Origin: Nostocoides sp. F2B08
GTDB lineage: Bacteria > Actinomycetota > Actinomycetes > Actinomycetales > Dermatophilaceae
Direction of reading: 5' to 3'
NCBI RefSeq assembly: GCF_009184895.1
Contig: NZ_WESE01000004.1
Location: forward strand, 496,001-560,000
Length of the DNA stretch: 64,000 bases
Part shown: piece by piece, positions 8,235 through 16,930 of the stretch
Layout: each line of letters begins with the position of its first letter
Position numbering within the stretch: the first letter of the stretch is position 1
Made by a program: the position numbers and the translations under genes
Notes under the pieces: generated by a model
The model's database searches: none
Seen by the model: the letters and a program-made list of their open reading frames with translations, nothing else
What the model was told of the DNA's origin: nothing

Positions 8235-10964
8235 TCAGAGCAGACCGCGCTCCCGGGCCCGCGACACGGCCGCGCGGCGGGTCGTGACGTCGAGTTTGGT
8301 GAAGATCCGCCGGGTGTGCGTGCGCAGCGTGTTGATCGAGACGAACAGGTGCGCCGCGACCTCCGGGCCGGTCAGGTCGCTGTCGAGGAGGCGGAGCACG
8401 TCCAGCTCTCGGAGAGTCAGCTCGTCGGTGCCGAGCGTCGACGGATGCCTCGCCTGGGTGGCCGGTCGGCTGTCAGTGAGGAGCCCACGCGCCGCCGCAT
8501 GGGCCGCTGCGGCACCGGGCTGGTCGAGGAGGTCCCGGAGCAGGCCGTCCATCGCCTCGCCCTCGTCGAGGTAGACCCGCCGGTATCCCGCCGGCACGCC
8601 GACGACGAGTGCGCGGGCGAGGTCGTTCACCCCCGCGGCCGGCGCGCCGAGCGCCCGGTGCGTCAGGGCGCGCACGACCAGCGCGTCGATGAACCTGCCG
8701 AACCTCCCCGCGGCCTCGGCGGCCGTCACGATCCGGTCGAGCATCACGAGGCTCGCCTCGAGCCCTGGGCCGCCTTCCGCGAGCAGCAGCCGGGCGAGGG
8801 TGAGCCGCGCATACTCACTGCGGTATTCGGTGCTCCCGTCCACCACCGACCCACGCTCCGCGGCCCACGCCCGGGCCTCGTCGATCCGGCCGAACCGCAC
8901 CAGGATTCGGGCGCGCCGCGCCGGAAGGGGCGCGATGTCGGGGAGGAACCCGGGCAGGTGCAGCCGCTCCGCGCGGTCGAGCATCGCGAGGGCCCCCTCG
9001 AGGTCACCGGTGGAGGCGAGGAGGTCGGCGCTCACCGCATAGAGGCGGAACCGGTTCTCCGGCAGGGATGCCACATCCCCGAGGCCTCGTGCCGCGTCGA
9101 GGTGGTGTCGGGCACCCTCGACGTCGCCGGCCTCGCGCAGGACGTCGGCGAGCGTGACGTGCAGGTCGGCATGGCTGGCCAGGGTCGGCCCCTCGTGCGC
9201 CTTCGCGGTGGCGAGGTCCTCCTCGAGAAGCCGGCGCGCGAGGTCGGGGCGGCCGAGCCCCACGGTCATGGCGGCGACCGGGACGCTCGTGCCGAGCGCG
9301 TCGGCGAGGTCGCCGACCGCCTCGAGATGGACCCTGGTCTCCTCGAACCGCGCCTTGGCCTGCGCCAGATCGCCCTCGACCCAGTCGGCCAGACCCAGGA
9401 ACCCGGCGGCCGACGCGAGGAGGAGATGGTCACCTGGCTGAGCGAGGTCCCGGGCCCGGGTCGCGTGCTCGACCGTGGCGGCGACATCGCCGGACGCCTG
9501 CGCCAGCGACGCCCGGTAGATCGCGACCGTCCCCGGCACGAGCCGGACCTCGTGGTCGCGGTCGGCGGTGATGTCGGGCGGAAGGTCGAGCTGCTGCTCT
9601 GGTGAACCGGGCTGCGACGGTCGCTCGGCGATGGTGAGCCAGCCGTCGACCTTGTCGACCTCGCCGGATGCGAGACGCGCCCACGCCCGCGTCGTCGCCA
9701 GCAGCGGACTGGCCCGCACGACGGCCTCCGGCAGCGGGGTCACCCAGTCGATGATCGTCTGGTCCCGCCGCTGCCGACGCAGCGCTGGGATCGCGGTCTC
9801 GACGAGGTATGCGGTGAGCCCGTCGTCGCCCGACTCGCGGGCATGAAGGACGGCGTCGCCGATCGAGCCGTGGCGCGCATACCACCGGCTTGCGGTGCGG
9901 TGCAGCTCGCGGAACTCCTCGGGAGACTCCGCCAGCAGGCGCGCCCGCAGGGCGTCGGCGAACAGGTGGTGGTAGCGGTACCACCGCCGGCCGTCGTCGA
10001 GCGGCATGACGAACAGGTTGCGGCGTTCGAGCCGCTCCAGCATGGCCTGGCTGTCCTGGCGCCCGGTCAGGGCGTCGCACAGCGGTCCGCTCAGTACCTC
10101 GAGCACGGACGTGCGCAGCAGGTATGCGCGGGTCGCGTCGTCCTCCGCGGCCAGCACCTCGTCGAGCAGGTAGTCCAGGACGAACCGGTTGCTGCCGCTG
10201 AAGTCGCGGATGAAGAGCTCGACGGCGTCGGCGTCCTCGACCCGGGCGAGGGCGGAGAGTGCGGCGAGCTGCAGGCCCGCCGGCCAGCCCTCCGTGCGAG
10301 CGGCGATCGCCGCCACCTGGTCGTCGGCGAGCTCGAGGTCCATGACGTCGGTGAGGAAGGCCCCGGCCTCCGGCGGGGTGAAGCGCAGGTCGACGGCGCG
10401 CAGCTCGAGCAGCTCGCCGCGCGCCCGCATCCGGGCCAGCGGCAGGGCCGGGTCGGCACGGGTCGTCATCGCCACGGTGGTCCGTGCCGGGAGGTGCTCG
10501 GCGAGGAAGGCCAGCGCCGCGTGGACCTCCGGGGAGGCGGCGACGTGGACGTCGTCGAGCGCGATGACCAGCGGGGTGGCGAGCTCGTCGAGCTCGGTGA
10601 CGAGATGCGCGAGGACCTCCTCGGGGGGTGCCTGCCTCTCGCCCTGGGAGTGGGCGCTCGCCTGGGGGACGCCGCCGCCGGTGGCGTGGTCGACGCTCGC
10701 GACGAGGCCAGTGAGGAAGCGCCGCACGTCCCGGTCGGCCGGCTCGACCGAGAGCCAGGCCACGGCCGGTGACACGGGTGCGTGGCTGAGCGCCGTCAGC
10801 CACTGCGTCAGCAGTGTCGTCTTGCCGAACCCGGCCGGGGCCGCGAGGAGGACGAGTCGCGGCATCCGGTCCGGCTCGGTCGGCAGGCGCCGCACCAGAC
10901 GCGCCCGCTCCACGAGCGCCCGCCGCTGAGGCGGCACACGGAAGCGGATGCCTGGTCCGGGCAT
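8235..10964 (-). CDS. MalT/LAL-type LuxR family transcriptional activator
   Basis: 909 residues, the usual size for large ATP-binding LuxR (LAL/MalT) activators. Order: an AAA/STAND NTPase with Walker A AAPAGFGKTT (residues 41-50) and Walker B-like VIALDDVHV; a winged-helix/LRR-linker region; TPR-like helical repeats (about 360-830); and a C-terminal LuxR HTH (ELTLRELDVLRLLDSDLTGPE to the end, about 845-909). In this class, inducer binding drives ATP-dependent oligomerisation and activation of nearby promoters. The downstream membrane operon on the same strand is the obvious candidate target (inference). ATG 10964 is preceded by a leaderless-type -10. A fragment of a similar HTH lies at 11751-11870. 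Confidence 0.88.
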   Translation of the reverse strand: MPGPGIRFRVPPQRRALVERARLVRRLPTEPDRMPRLVLLAAPAGFGKTTLLTQWLTALSHAPVSPAVAWLSVEPADRDVRRFLTGLVASVDHATGGGVPQASAHSQGERQAPPEEVLAHLVTELDELATPLVIALDDVHVAASPEVHAALAFLAEHLPARTTVAMTTRADPALPLARMRARGELLELRAVDLRFTPPEAGAFLTDVMDLELADDQVAAIAARTEGWPAGLQLAALSALARVEDADAVELFIRDFSGSNRFVLDYLLDEVLAAEDDATRAYLLRTSVLEVLSGPLCDALTGRQDSQAMLERLERRNLFVMPLDDGRRWYRYHHLFADALRARLLAESPEEFRELHRTASRWYARHGSIGDAVLHARESGDDGLTAYLVETAIPALRRQRRDQTIIDWVTPLPEAVVRASPLLATTRAWARLASGEVDKVDGWLTIAERPSQPGSPEQQLDLPPDITADRDHEVRLVPGTVAIYRASLAQASGDVAATVEHATRARDLAQPGDHLLLASAAGFLGLADWVEGDLAQAKARFEETRVHLEAVGDLADALGTSVPVAAMTVGLGRPDLARRLLEEDLATAKAHEGPTLASHADLHVTLADVLREAGDVEGARHHLDAARGLGDVASLPENRFRLYAVSADLLASTGDLEGALAMLDRAERLHLPGFLPDIAPLPARRARILVRFGRIDEARAWAAERGSVVDGSTEYRSEYARLTLARLLLAEGGPGLEASLVMLDRIVTAAEAAGRFGRFIDALVVRALTHRALGAPAAGVNDLARALVVGVPAGYRRVYLDEGEAMDGLLRDLLDQPGAAAAHAAARGLLTDSRPATQARHPSTLGTDELTLRELDVLRLLDSDLTGPEVAAHLFVSINTLRTHTRRIFTKLDVTTRRAAVSRARERGLL

Positions 10965-10970
10965 GGGGAC

Positions 10971-10976
10971 ACGCTA
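10971..10976 (-). promoter_or_regulatory. -10 element of a leaderless promoter (TAGCGT on minus strand)
   Basis: TANNNT hexamer on the minus strand ending 6 nt before ATG 10964; no Shine-Dalgarno between. Confidence 0.42.
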
Positions 10977-11103
10977 CGCCCGGGGTGTCGGCGTCTGGAT
11001 CGGGCGGACGTCCTGCGCCATCGCTACTGCCCGGGCGTCGTGGATGCTGCGCTGACGTACTCGCTCACCTCGTCGTCGCGATGGCGTCCTCTCTCACGGA
11101 GGT

Positions 11104-11385
11104 TCAGTCCGTGCAGTCCACGGCGATGGCGAGAGCAGCGCAGATCTGCCGCACCCGACCCTCCGCAACCCGCCCCAGCCGCTCGACGAGGATCGCGATC
11201 GAGACACCCTCGACCGAGTCCAGGTTGACCGCCGACCGACGTGGCACCGGGTCCTCACCGGGCTCGAGGACGACCTCGCTCGGCAGGCCCCGGATGGTTG
11301 TCGTGCACGGCGCGATCAGGGCGCGGCGGTGGCGTGGGATGACGGCGTCCCGCGAGAGGACGACCACAGGTCTGCGGCCGATCTC
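11104..11385 (-). pseudogene. 5'-truncated mazF/pemK toxin gene copy
   Basis: The minus-strand frame reads from [18 protein letters not shown] to the end DCTD, identical or nearly so to residues 17-109 of the intact toxin at 24400-24729. The first 16 residues (the part with RGEVWW) and the antitoxin are missing. The DNA homology runs from about 11087 to 11385 with only a handful of substitutions, then stops abruptly where a hydrolase fragment begins. It is therefore a recent partial duplication and not a working toxin. Confidence 0.8.
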
Positions 11386-11668
11386 GTCGTTGGTCCCTGG
11401 CGAGGCGACGGCCGTGCGCGTCGAGCTGTTCCCGGTCGCGCATGCTTTCCGCGAGGGCTCCCGGATCCGGCTCACCGTCGCGGGTCCCGGCGACAGCAGG
11501 TGGCGCTGGGGCTTCGACCCGGTCTCCGGGCCGTTCGAGGTGACGGTGCTGCACGACGAGAGTCACCCGAGCTCGATGGTGCTTCCGGTGGTGGATCCCG
11601 ACGTGACCCTGCCTCCACTCCCCGCGTGCGGCACCGTGAGCAGTCAGCCCTGTCGCGCCGCGAACTGA
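11386..11668 (+). pseudogene. C-terminal fragment of a CocE/NonD family hydrolase
   Basis: About 93 residues in the plus frame: VRVELFPVAHAFREGSRIRL, then SRWRWGFD and a C-terminal beta segment. This is the closing part of the C-terminal jelly-roll domain of CocE/NonD (X-Pro dipeptidyl-peptidase-like) hydrolases. The alpha/beta-hydrolase domain with the catalytic Ser-Asp-His is absent; the frame to the left is antisense mazF sequence. A relic joined end to end with the mazF fragment. Confidence 0.72.
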
Positions 11669-11750
11669 CCGCGGTCGTCACAACCGCCCCACCACATCCC
11701 CGCGCCCACCGGCGCCGTGCCCGACAGAGGGCACAGCGCCGAAGCCGAGT

Positions 11751-11870
11751 GTGGGTGCGCAGGGTGTTGATCGAGACGAACAGGTGCGCCGCCACCTCCG
11801 GACCGGTCAGGTCGCTGTCGAGCAGGCGCAGCACGTCGAGCTCGCGCGCGGTCAGCTCGTCGCACCAGGA
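11751..11870 (-). pseudogene. LuxR HTH fragment (relic of a MalT-like regulator)
   Basis: The minus strand encodes ELTARELDVLRLLDSDLTGP and on to INTLRTHTR, almost the same as the HTH of the 8235-10964 regulator (8323-8440 in DNA). It stops inside the recognition helix region, and nothing before or after belongs to the family. Too short to be functional. It shows that a second copy of such a regulator, or part of one, once lay here. Confidence 0.72.
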
Positions 11871-11917
11871 CCCGCGCGCGCCGCGCCGGCAGCGGCTGGG
11901 CAGCCGCAGGGCAACGG

Positions 11918-12154
11918 TCAGCCCTTGTCGCGCCAGTAGTCGTTGGCAGCGGCGATGGTCGCGAACTCGACTGCGACGACGTGCGCGGCCATGGTGAGCG
12001 AGTCCGCGTCAGTGGAGTAGCCGGGGCGCAGCGTCTGGCGTGTGCCGGCATCCGGCTGGATCGCCCCGATGCTCTTGCGTGCTATCGCCATGGCGAGTTC
12101 ACGACCCTCCTGTGGGGTGGCGGTGATCAGGGTGTCACCCGGTATGAGCTCCAT
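11918..12154 (-). CDS. Small hypothetical protein (78 aa)
   Basis: Start ATG 12154 with a good AAGGAAGG ribosome site. The protein (MELIPGDTLITATPQEGREL, then a basic helix and an acidic/aliphatic helix ending WRDKG) has no signal peptide or membrane span. I do not recognise the family. It lies downstream of the DsbA-like gene on the same strand across a 236-bp gap in which I see no gene, so it may be independent of the nitrite reductase operon. Confidence 0.55.
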   Translation of the reverse strand: MELIPGDTLITATPQEGRELAMAIARKSIGAIQPDAGTRQTLRPGYSTDADSLTMAAHVVAVEFATIAAANDYWRDKG

Positions 12155-12390
12155 GGTGAGCCTTCCTTGTCGGTCGTTCGAGACGATCAGCCACTCGTGG
12201 TGGCCATGGATCGATCCTGCCAGGTGGGCCCGGTCCACGGCCGTCGCACGACACGTAGAGGGCGGGCGTGCAGGTCCGGTCCGCCGAGGCGTTCGCGACT
12301 CGATGGCCATCGTGCCGGGAGCCTCCGTCGAGCTTCGCAGGGGTGCCGGCGCTAGCGGACCCAACCCTGACGGTGTGGACGGCGTGAGGT

Positions 12391-13119
12391 CTACGCATCC
12401 CACCACACCGGGATCGCGGGTGAGTGGGCGATGCTCCGCCGCTGCGCCGGCAGGGGCAGCCGCGGGAGCGGGTACGGGTTGCCGCGAGGGAAGCGGGCGT
12501 CGCGCTCTGTCACCAGCGCGCCGAGGTGGCGCACCGCAGCCCAGCCCGACCTGACCCGGCCCTCCTCGACACAGACCGGCAGCTCCGGTCGGTCCAGGGC
12601 CGTGTAGGCCGAGGCCCAGTGCCTGCTCAGCCGCCACGCAGCGGAGGTGAGCGGTCCGCCGCCGATGGCTACCGCATACCCGGACTCGCTCAACACCTCA
12701 GCCGTGGAGCAGCCGTGCAGGATGGGCCTGGTGAGCAGGTAGCGCAGCACATCGGGATTGCCGATGTCCGCGTTGTCCTGCCAGTAGCGTGCGAAGAGCA
12801 GATGCCGGACATGGTCGCCGACACCGGCCCCGACAGCCTCGGCGAACCCGGACAGGGGTGGCAGCGGCGTCGGCGCGATCCGGGGTGCCAGCGACGGGGT
12901 CGGCTCTCCCCTGATCGACTCGGTGCGCCATGCCTTCTCGACCTCGGCTATCTGCGAGAGCCTGACCTCACCGAGCGGTTCGGAGACGGTGCGCAGCGTG
13001 GGGTGCCGGATGACGGCGCGCCACTCGACCTCCACCCCCGCCACGCGTAGCGCATCGACGCGAGTCGAGGCAATCCGTGACATCGCGTCAGTGAAGTCTC
13101 CGTAGAGAGTAATAGTCAT
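12391..13119 (-). CDS. DsbA/FrnE-like thioredoxin-fold protein lacking CXXC
   Basis: 242 residues. The N-terminus (TITLYGDFTDAMSRIAS) has the beta-strand and helix layout of a DsbA-family thioredoxin fold, but AMSR stands where CPYC-like active sites occur. Later segments (VLRYLLTRPILHGCSTAEVL) match the helical insertion seen in DsbA/2-hydroxychromene isomerase-like proteins. Without the two Cys it cannot act as an ordinary thiol oxidase. Start ATG 13119 overlaps the nitrite reductase stop by 4 bp, so it is co-translated with it; a role in maturation or copper delivery is conceivable but unproven. Confidence 0.7.
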   Translation of the reverse strand: MTITLYGDFTDAMSRIASTRVDALRVAGVEVEWRAVIRHPTLRTVSEPLGEVRLSQIAEVEKAWRTESIRGEPTPSLAPRIAPTPLPPLSGFAEAVGAGVGDHVRHLLFARYWQDNADIGNPDVLRYLLTRPILHGCSTAEVLSESGYAVAIGGGPLTSAAWRLSRHWASAYTALDRPELPVCVEEGRVRSGWAAVRHLGALVTERDARFPRGNPYPLPRLPLPAQRRSIAHSPAIPVWWDA

Positions 13120-15800
13120 GGTGTGCTCACCGCCCTGAATAGTCCGTGTGCGCCGCTTTCGGCCAGCGGCATGTCGTGGGTGACGAAGGGATAGGTGCCT
13201 GCCTCCGGCAGCGTCATCTCGACGAATCCGCCCTGCCCGGGTTGCAGGGCTAGTGCCTGGCTCCCTGCGGAGTGCGAGCCGAAGGCGTCGGCGCCGTCCT
13301 TGAGCAGGTATCCGCCTTCCGCGTAGGTCGTCTCGAACTGACTCCCGATCACGTGAAAGCTCATTGAACCGGTCGGTCCGGCGTTGAGCAGCCACGCGCG
13401 AACCCGCTCGCCCACCTCGACCTCGATGGGCCGGTGGTCATACTGGAAGGCGACCCCGTTGAAGGTGAAGAACGACGGCGCACCGGTCAGGGCCGCGGCC
13501 GCATCGACCTCCTCGATGCTGGTGCGGCCGTCACCCAGGACGTATGCGCCGCTCTGCTGGAAGACATAGCTCGCCTCGACCGGAGGCAGGCCAGGCGGTT
13601 CGATGACGACCGCGCCGTGCAGGCCTGCGGCGATGTGCGCGCTCATCGGCATCGTCGCGCAGTGGTACATCCAGATGCCCGCCCGCTGCGCCGTGAACGT
13701 GTACGTCAGCGACTGCCCGGGCGGGATGGTCCGCATGGGCCGGTCCGGGGCGAGCGCGCCGGCGTGGAAGTCGATCGAATGCCCCATGCTCGCGTCGTTG
13801 ACGAGGGTGATGACGAACGTGTCACCGACGCGGCCGTGCAGGGTCGGGCCGGGGACCTCCCCGTTGAAGGTCCACCGAGTCTGGCGGACCCCCGGGGCGA
13901 CCTCGAGCTCGGTGTCCTCGACGGTGAGCGTGAGCTCGTGGGTGGTGGTGCTCCCCAGTGGCGGCAGGCCGGCGTCGACGGCCCTGAAGTCGGCGGGCAC
14001 GGTGTCATCCGCAACCGCCGACACGGGCGGCACAGGCGCCGATGACGCCGCATGATCGCTGTGCTCTGCGCTCTGGGCGCCCTCGGCTGCCACCAGCAGC
14101 GTCATCCCCATCTGGCGGTGGCCCACGATGGAGCACCACCCGTCGAGGTCGCCGCCGATGATGCCGACATCCAGGGTCATCCGCTCGCCGGGCATGAGGC
14201 GGCCGCTGTCGGCACCGTTGGCCAGGACGAGGTCGTGCGTGGTCGTCGGGTCACTGTTGACGAGCTCGATGAGGAGCCGGTCACCGACGGGCACGCTGAT
14301 CCGCTCTGGCGTGAACCGCATCCCCTCCATCGACACCTCGACGGTCGTGGTGTTGCCGGTGGGCCGCACCTCGCCGCGCCCTGCGGCGGCAGCAGCGGTG
14401 CTGGTGAAACCGGCTGCGGCAGGGTCCCAGGCGACCGCGGCCGAGAGGGCAACCGCCACGACTGCCAGTCCGGCTACGAACTGCCCGGTGGACCAGATCC
14501 CACGCTCCGGTGTCACCGGCGGCCGCGGTCCATCGTTGTCATCCCGTCGGGCCCGCTTCGCTCGCACGGCGGCTCGCGTTGCCAGGACGAGGATCGGCAG
14601 GAACGACCCGAGCGCCAGCAGGGTCATCCCTGCCGCCGTCGTCCTCACGGCCGGCGGTGTGGGCGCCAGCCACAGAACCAGGCCGAGGTTGGCGATGGTG
14701 AGGCGGGCCACCGCATACCGGTTGAAGACCGCCTGACCGGTCCGCCACACCCGCGCCCCGCCGCCGATGATCACCGGGATCAGATGGGAAAGCGCGCCGA
14801 TGAGCAGCTGGGCCGCGAAGCCGGCCGTCACGGCAATGGTGATGGGGGTGTATGCGTCGGCCACCGCAGCCCATGACGGTTCTCTGACCAGTCGGAGGGC
14901 GATGAGGACCAGGGCGACCGCGAACCACACGAGGGCGGCTGCCACCGACCAGGAGGACATATGCCGTGGAGGTGCCGTGCGCGTCGGAAGAAGCAGCGCC
15001 CGACCCCACCAGAGGACGCCGGCCAGGTAGCCGACCAGACCGGCAACGGCACCCCAGCGCAGACCCAGGGCAGCGCTCGCGACGACAACGGCCAGTCCAG
15101 CAAGGATGAGGGGCAGCGCCTGGCGGGCGAGCAGGTCGGCCCGCTCGTCGAGTCGGGTGCGCAGCATGGTCGCCCAGAGGGTCAGCAGCGTCCCGATCAC
15201 GGTCAGGCCCACCCATCCGAGCACCATCGTCAGCGAGTGGGCGACGATCAGCCTGCCGTGGAGCTCCTCGCCAGGCCCGGTGGCGAGCAGCACTCCGAGG
15301 CCGGCGCCGACCGGCAGGCAGGCAGCAGAAGCAAGGTAGTAGCGCACGGTGACGCGGAACCGCCCCGGCAACGCGACGCGCAGCTGTTGCCAGAGCTCCA
15401 CGCCGTGCCAGATCACGGCTGCTGCCACGCAGGTGGCGCCGACGGCGGTCGCCGTGACAGTCCCGAACGACACCCCACCCACGACGAGCAGCGTCCCGAC
15501 GATGTGGATGACGATGCGCTGGCTCTGGCGGCGTTGGGCGGCCTGCGTGAGCCGGGTCTTGAGCAGGGCACGGGTGAAGTGCGCCGACCACACCAGGATC
15601 GAGTGGCTGAGCGCGCCGAGAAGCAAGAGGTGGATCGCGACCCAGCCCAGTCCGGGGAACCACGGGTGCAGCAGCGCGAAGATCAGCGCCACGGCGAGCC
15701 ATAGGACTGGCACGCGGTCCCGCAGCGCCGAGGAGCCGCCCCGCTGCGGCACCTCGGGAGCCGTGGCCGATCGTGGAGTGGGCGAGGAGGTGATGGTCAT
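13116..15800 (-). CDS. Membrane-anchored copper nitrite reductase fusion (TM domain + cupredoxin + NirK-like)
   Basis: 894 residues; predicted to reduce nitrite to NO at the outer face of the membrane. Residues about 30-415 form some ten membrane spans with His in or near them (ILVWSAHF, GRLIVAHSLTMVLGW, LIGALSHLIP), recalling NnrS/heme-copper-oxidase-like helices. A further span (about 437-458) is followed by a cupredoxin (about 485-572) with type-1 ligands H522, C556, H561, M564. Residues about 605-890 are a two-domain NirK. Likely type-1 ligands are H674, C714 and H722; type-2 ligands H679, H713, H875; catalytic Asp677 and His816. At the axial type-1 position Leu727 replaces Met. Start ATG 15800 overlaps the NnrS-like gene and the stop overlaps the DsbA-like gene, giving one coupled operon. 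The actual substrate is inferred from the NirK motifs. Confidence 0.83.
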   Translation of the reverse strand: MTITSSPTPRSATAPEVPQRGGSSALRDRVPVLWLAVALIFALLHPWFPGLGWVAIHLLLLGALSHSILVWSAHFTRALLKTRLTQAAQRRQSQRIVIHIVGTLLVVGGVSFGTVTATAVGATCVAAAVIWHGVELWQQLRVALPGRFRVTVRYYLASAACLPVGAGLGVLLATGPGEELHGRLIVAHSLTMVLGWVGLTVIGTLLTLWATMLRTRLDERADLLARQALPLILAGLAVVVASAALGLRWGAVAGLVGYLAGVLWWGRALLLPTRTAPPRHMSSWSVAAALVWFAVALVLIALRLVREPSWAAVADAYTPITIAVTAGFAAQLLIGALSHLIPVIIGGGARVWRTGQAVFNRYAVARLTIANLGLVLWLAPTPPAVRTTAAGMTLLALGSFLPILVLATRAAVRAKRARRDDNDGPRPPVTPERGIWSTGQFVAGLAVVAVALSAAVAWDPAAAGFTSTAAAAAGRGEVRPTGNTTTVEVSMEGMRFTPERISVPVGDRLLIELVNSDPTTTHDLVLANGADSGRLMPGERMTLDVGIIGGDLDGWCSIVGHRQMGMTLLVAAEGAQSAEHSDHAASSAPVPPVSAVADDTVPADFRAVDAGLPPLGSTTTHELTLTVEDTELEVAPGVRQTRWTFNGEVPGPTLHGRVGDTFVITLVNDASMGHSIDFHAGALAPDRPMRTIPPGQSLTYTFTAQRAGIWMYHCATMPMSAHIAAGLHGAVVIEPPGLPPVEASYVFQQSGAYVLGDGRTSIEEVDAAAALTGAPSFFTFNGVAFQYDHRPIEVEVGERVRAWLLNAGPTGSMSFHVIGSQFETTYAEGGYLLKDGADAFGSHSAGSQALALQPGQGGFVEMTLPEAGTYPFVTHDMPLAESGAHGLFRAVSTP

Positions 15801-16930
15801 GGACGGGCGGGTTCCTTCGTGCGAGTCAGGCGAGAGCGATCAAGCCCGGCCTCGCGCCGGGCGGCCGTCAGGACGAGCGTGGCGGCCAAGACGGGCAGCA
15901 GCAGGAGGGCGGCGGCGGTCAGCCACAGACCCATTCGATACATCGGCAGGCTCCCGAGCCCGGCACCGAGGACCAGTCGCAGTACGAGCCCGACCTGCAG
16001 CAGGAGCAGCAGCGCCCACATCACCGGGTGATACGGCAGGGGCCGATGCACGACCGCCGGCAGGATCACCGGCGCGTGCGCCAGCACCATCGACATGGCG
16101 AAGCCGAGGAAGACCGCGTGGACGACGACGTCATACGCCGCCCGTGAGGACGGCGGCCCGCCGAGGATCCACACCAGGGCGGCCGCGACGAGCCACACGT
16201 AGCCCACCAGCATGGCCGCGGCCGCGAACCGAGGGAGCCCGGTGGTCCGGATGGTGTGCCGAGCGACGTCGCCGACCGCAGTCCACAGAGTGAGAACCAG
16301 GACCGCGAAGCCGAACAGCCGCACACCGTATGCGGGGGCCAGGACGGTCGTGCCCGCCGCCATGAACACGAAGACGCCGAGGATGAGCAGGATCCGCTCG
16401 CTGCCCGGGGGTCGGTGCAGCCGGGCCAGCTCGACGCGTTCGCTCGTGATGGTCAGCACGACGAAGGCCACGAGCCACGGGACGAGGTCGTAGACCTCCA
16501 CACGCAGCCAGAGCAGAGCCCCGATGAGGGCGGCCACCGCGCCGAACGCTCCCACGGCAGTGGCCTCGTCGTGCTGCCGGGTGAACAGCGCCGAGTAGAC
16601 GGCGGCTGCGACCACACAACCGTCGACGAGCAGGATCGCACCGAGGGGCTGAGGGCCCCCGAACGCCAGAGTCAGGGCGCCGGCCCCGAGCAAGGCGGGG
16701 CCGGCATACCCCCAGGGCGCTCGCAGGGCCACCGCCCGCTCCAGCGCGATGAGTGTGCCGAGGAACCCGAGGACCATGAGGATCCCGTGGCGAGCGGCGA
16801 GATCCGCCCTCGTCATCGGCGCGGGCAGATCCCCGAGGAGCAGTCCCGCGTTGATCCCGACGAGGAGGGAGAGTCCGGCGGGAGCGAGGAGAAACGTCGG
16901 GTTCAGCGGCGGGCGAGCCGAAGGCGCCAT
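15797..16930 (-). CDS. NnrS-like multi-span membrane protein
   Basis: 377 residues, about twelve hydrophobic helices with almost no soluble part. ARHGILMVLGFLGTLIALER near residue 48 and the later VHAVFLGFAMSMVLAHAPVI carry membrane His residues in the pattern of NnrS, a heme-copper protein linked to nitric oxide metabolism. Start ATG 16930 lies 28 bp inside the end of the DUF2249 gene, and the stop overlaps the nitrite reductase start by 4 bp. It may handle electrons, NO tolerance or metal for the reductase; the precise role of this family is not settled. Confidence 0.75.
   Translation of the reverse strand: MAPSARPPLNPTFLLAPAGLSLLVGINAGLLLGDLPAPMTRADLAARHGILMVLGFLGTLIALERAVALRAPWGYAGPALLGAGALTLAFGGPQPLGAILLVDGCVVAAAVYSALFTRQHDEATAVGAFGAVAALIGALLWLRVEVYDLVPWLVAFVVLTITSERVELARLHRPPGSERILLILGVFVFMAAGTTVLAPAYGVRLFGFAVLVLTLWTAVGDVARHTIRTTGLPRFAAAAMLVGYVWLVAAALVWILGGPPSSRAAYDVVVHAVFLGFAMSMVLAHAPVILPAVVHRPLPYHPVMWALLLLLQVGLVLRLVLGAGLGSLPMYRMGLWLTAAALLLLPVLAATLVLTAARREAGLDRSRLTRTKEPARP

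Noticed and set aside
12135-12398. 87-codon minus-strand frame in the gap before the 78-residue gene
   Set aside because: His/Pro/Arg-rich composition without a start signal; it overlaps the start of the better supported gene at 12154.
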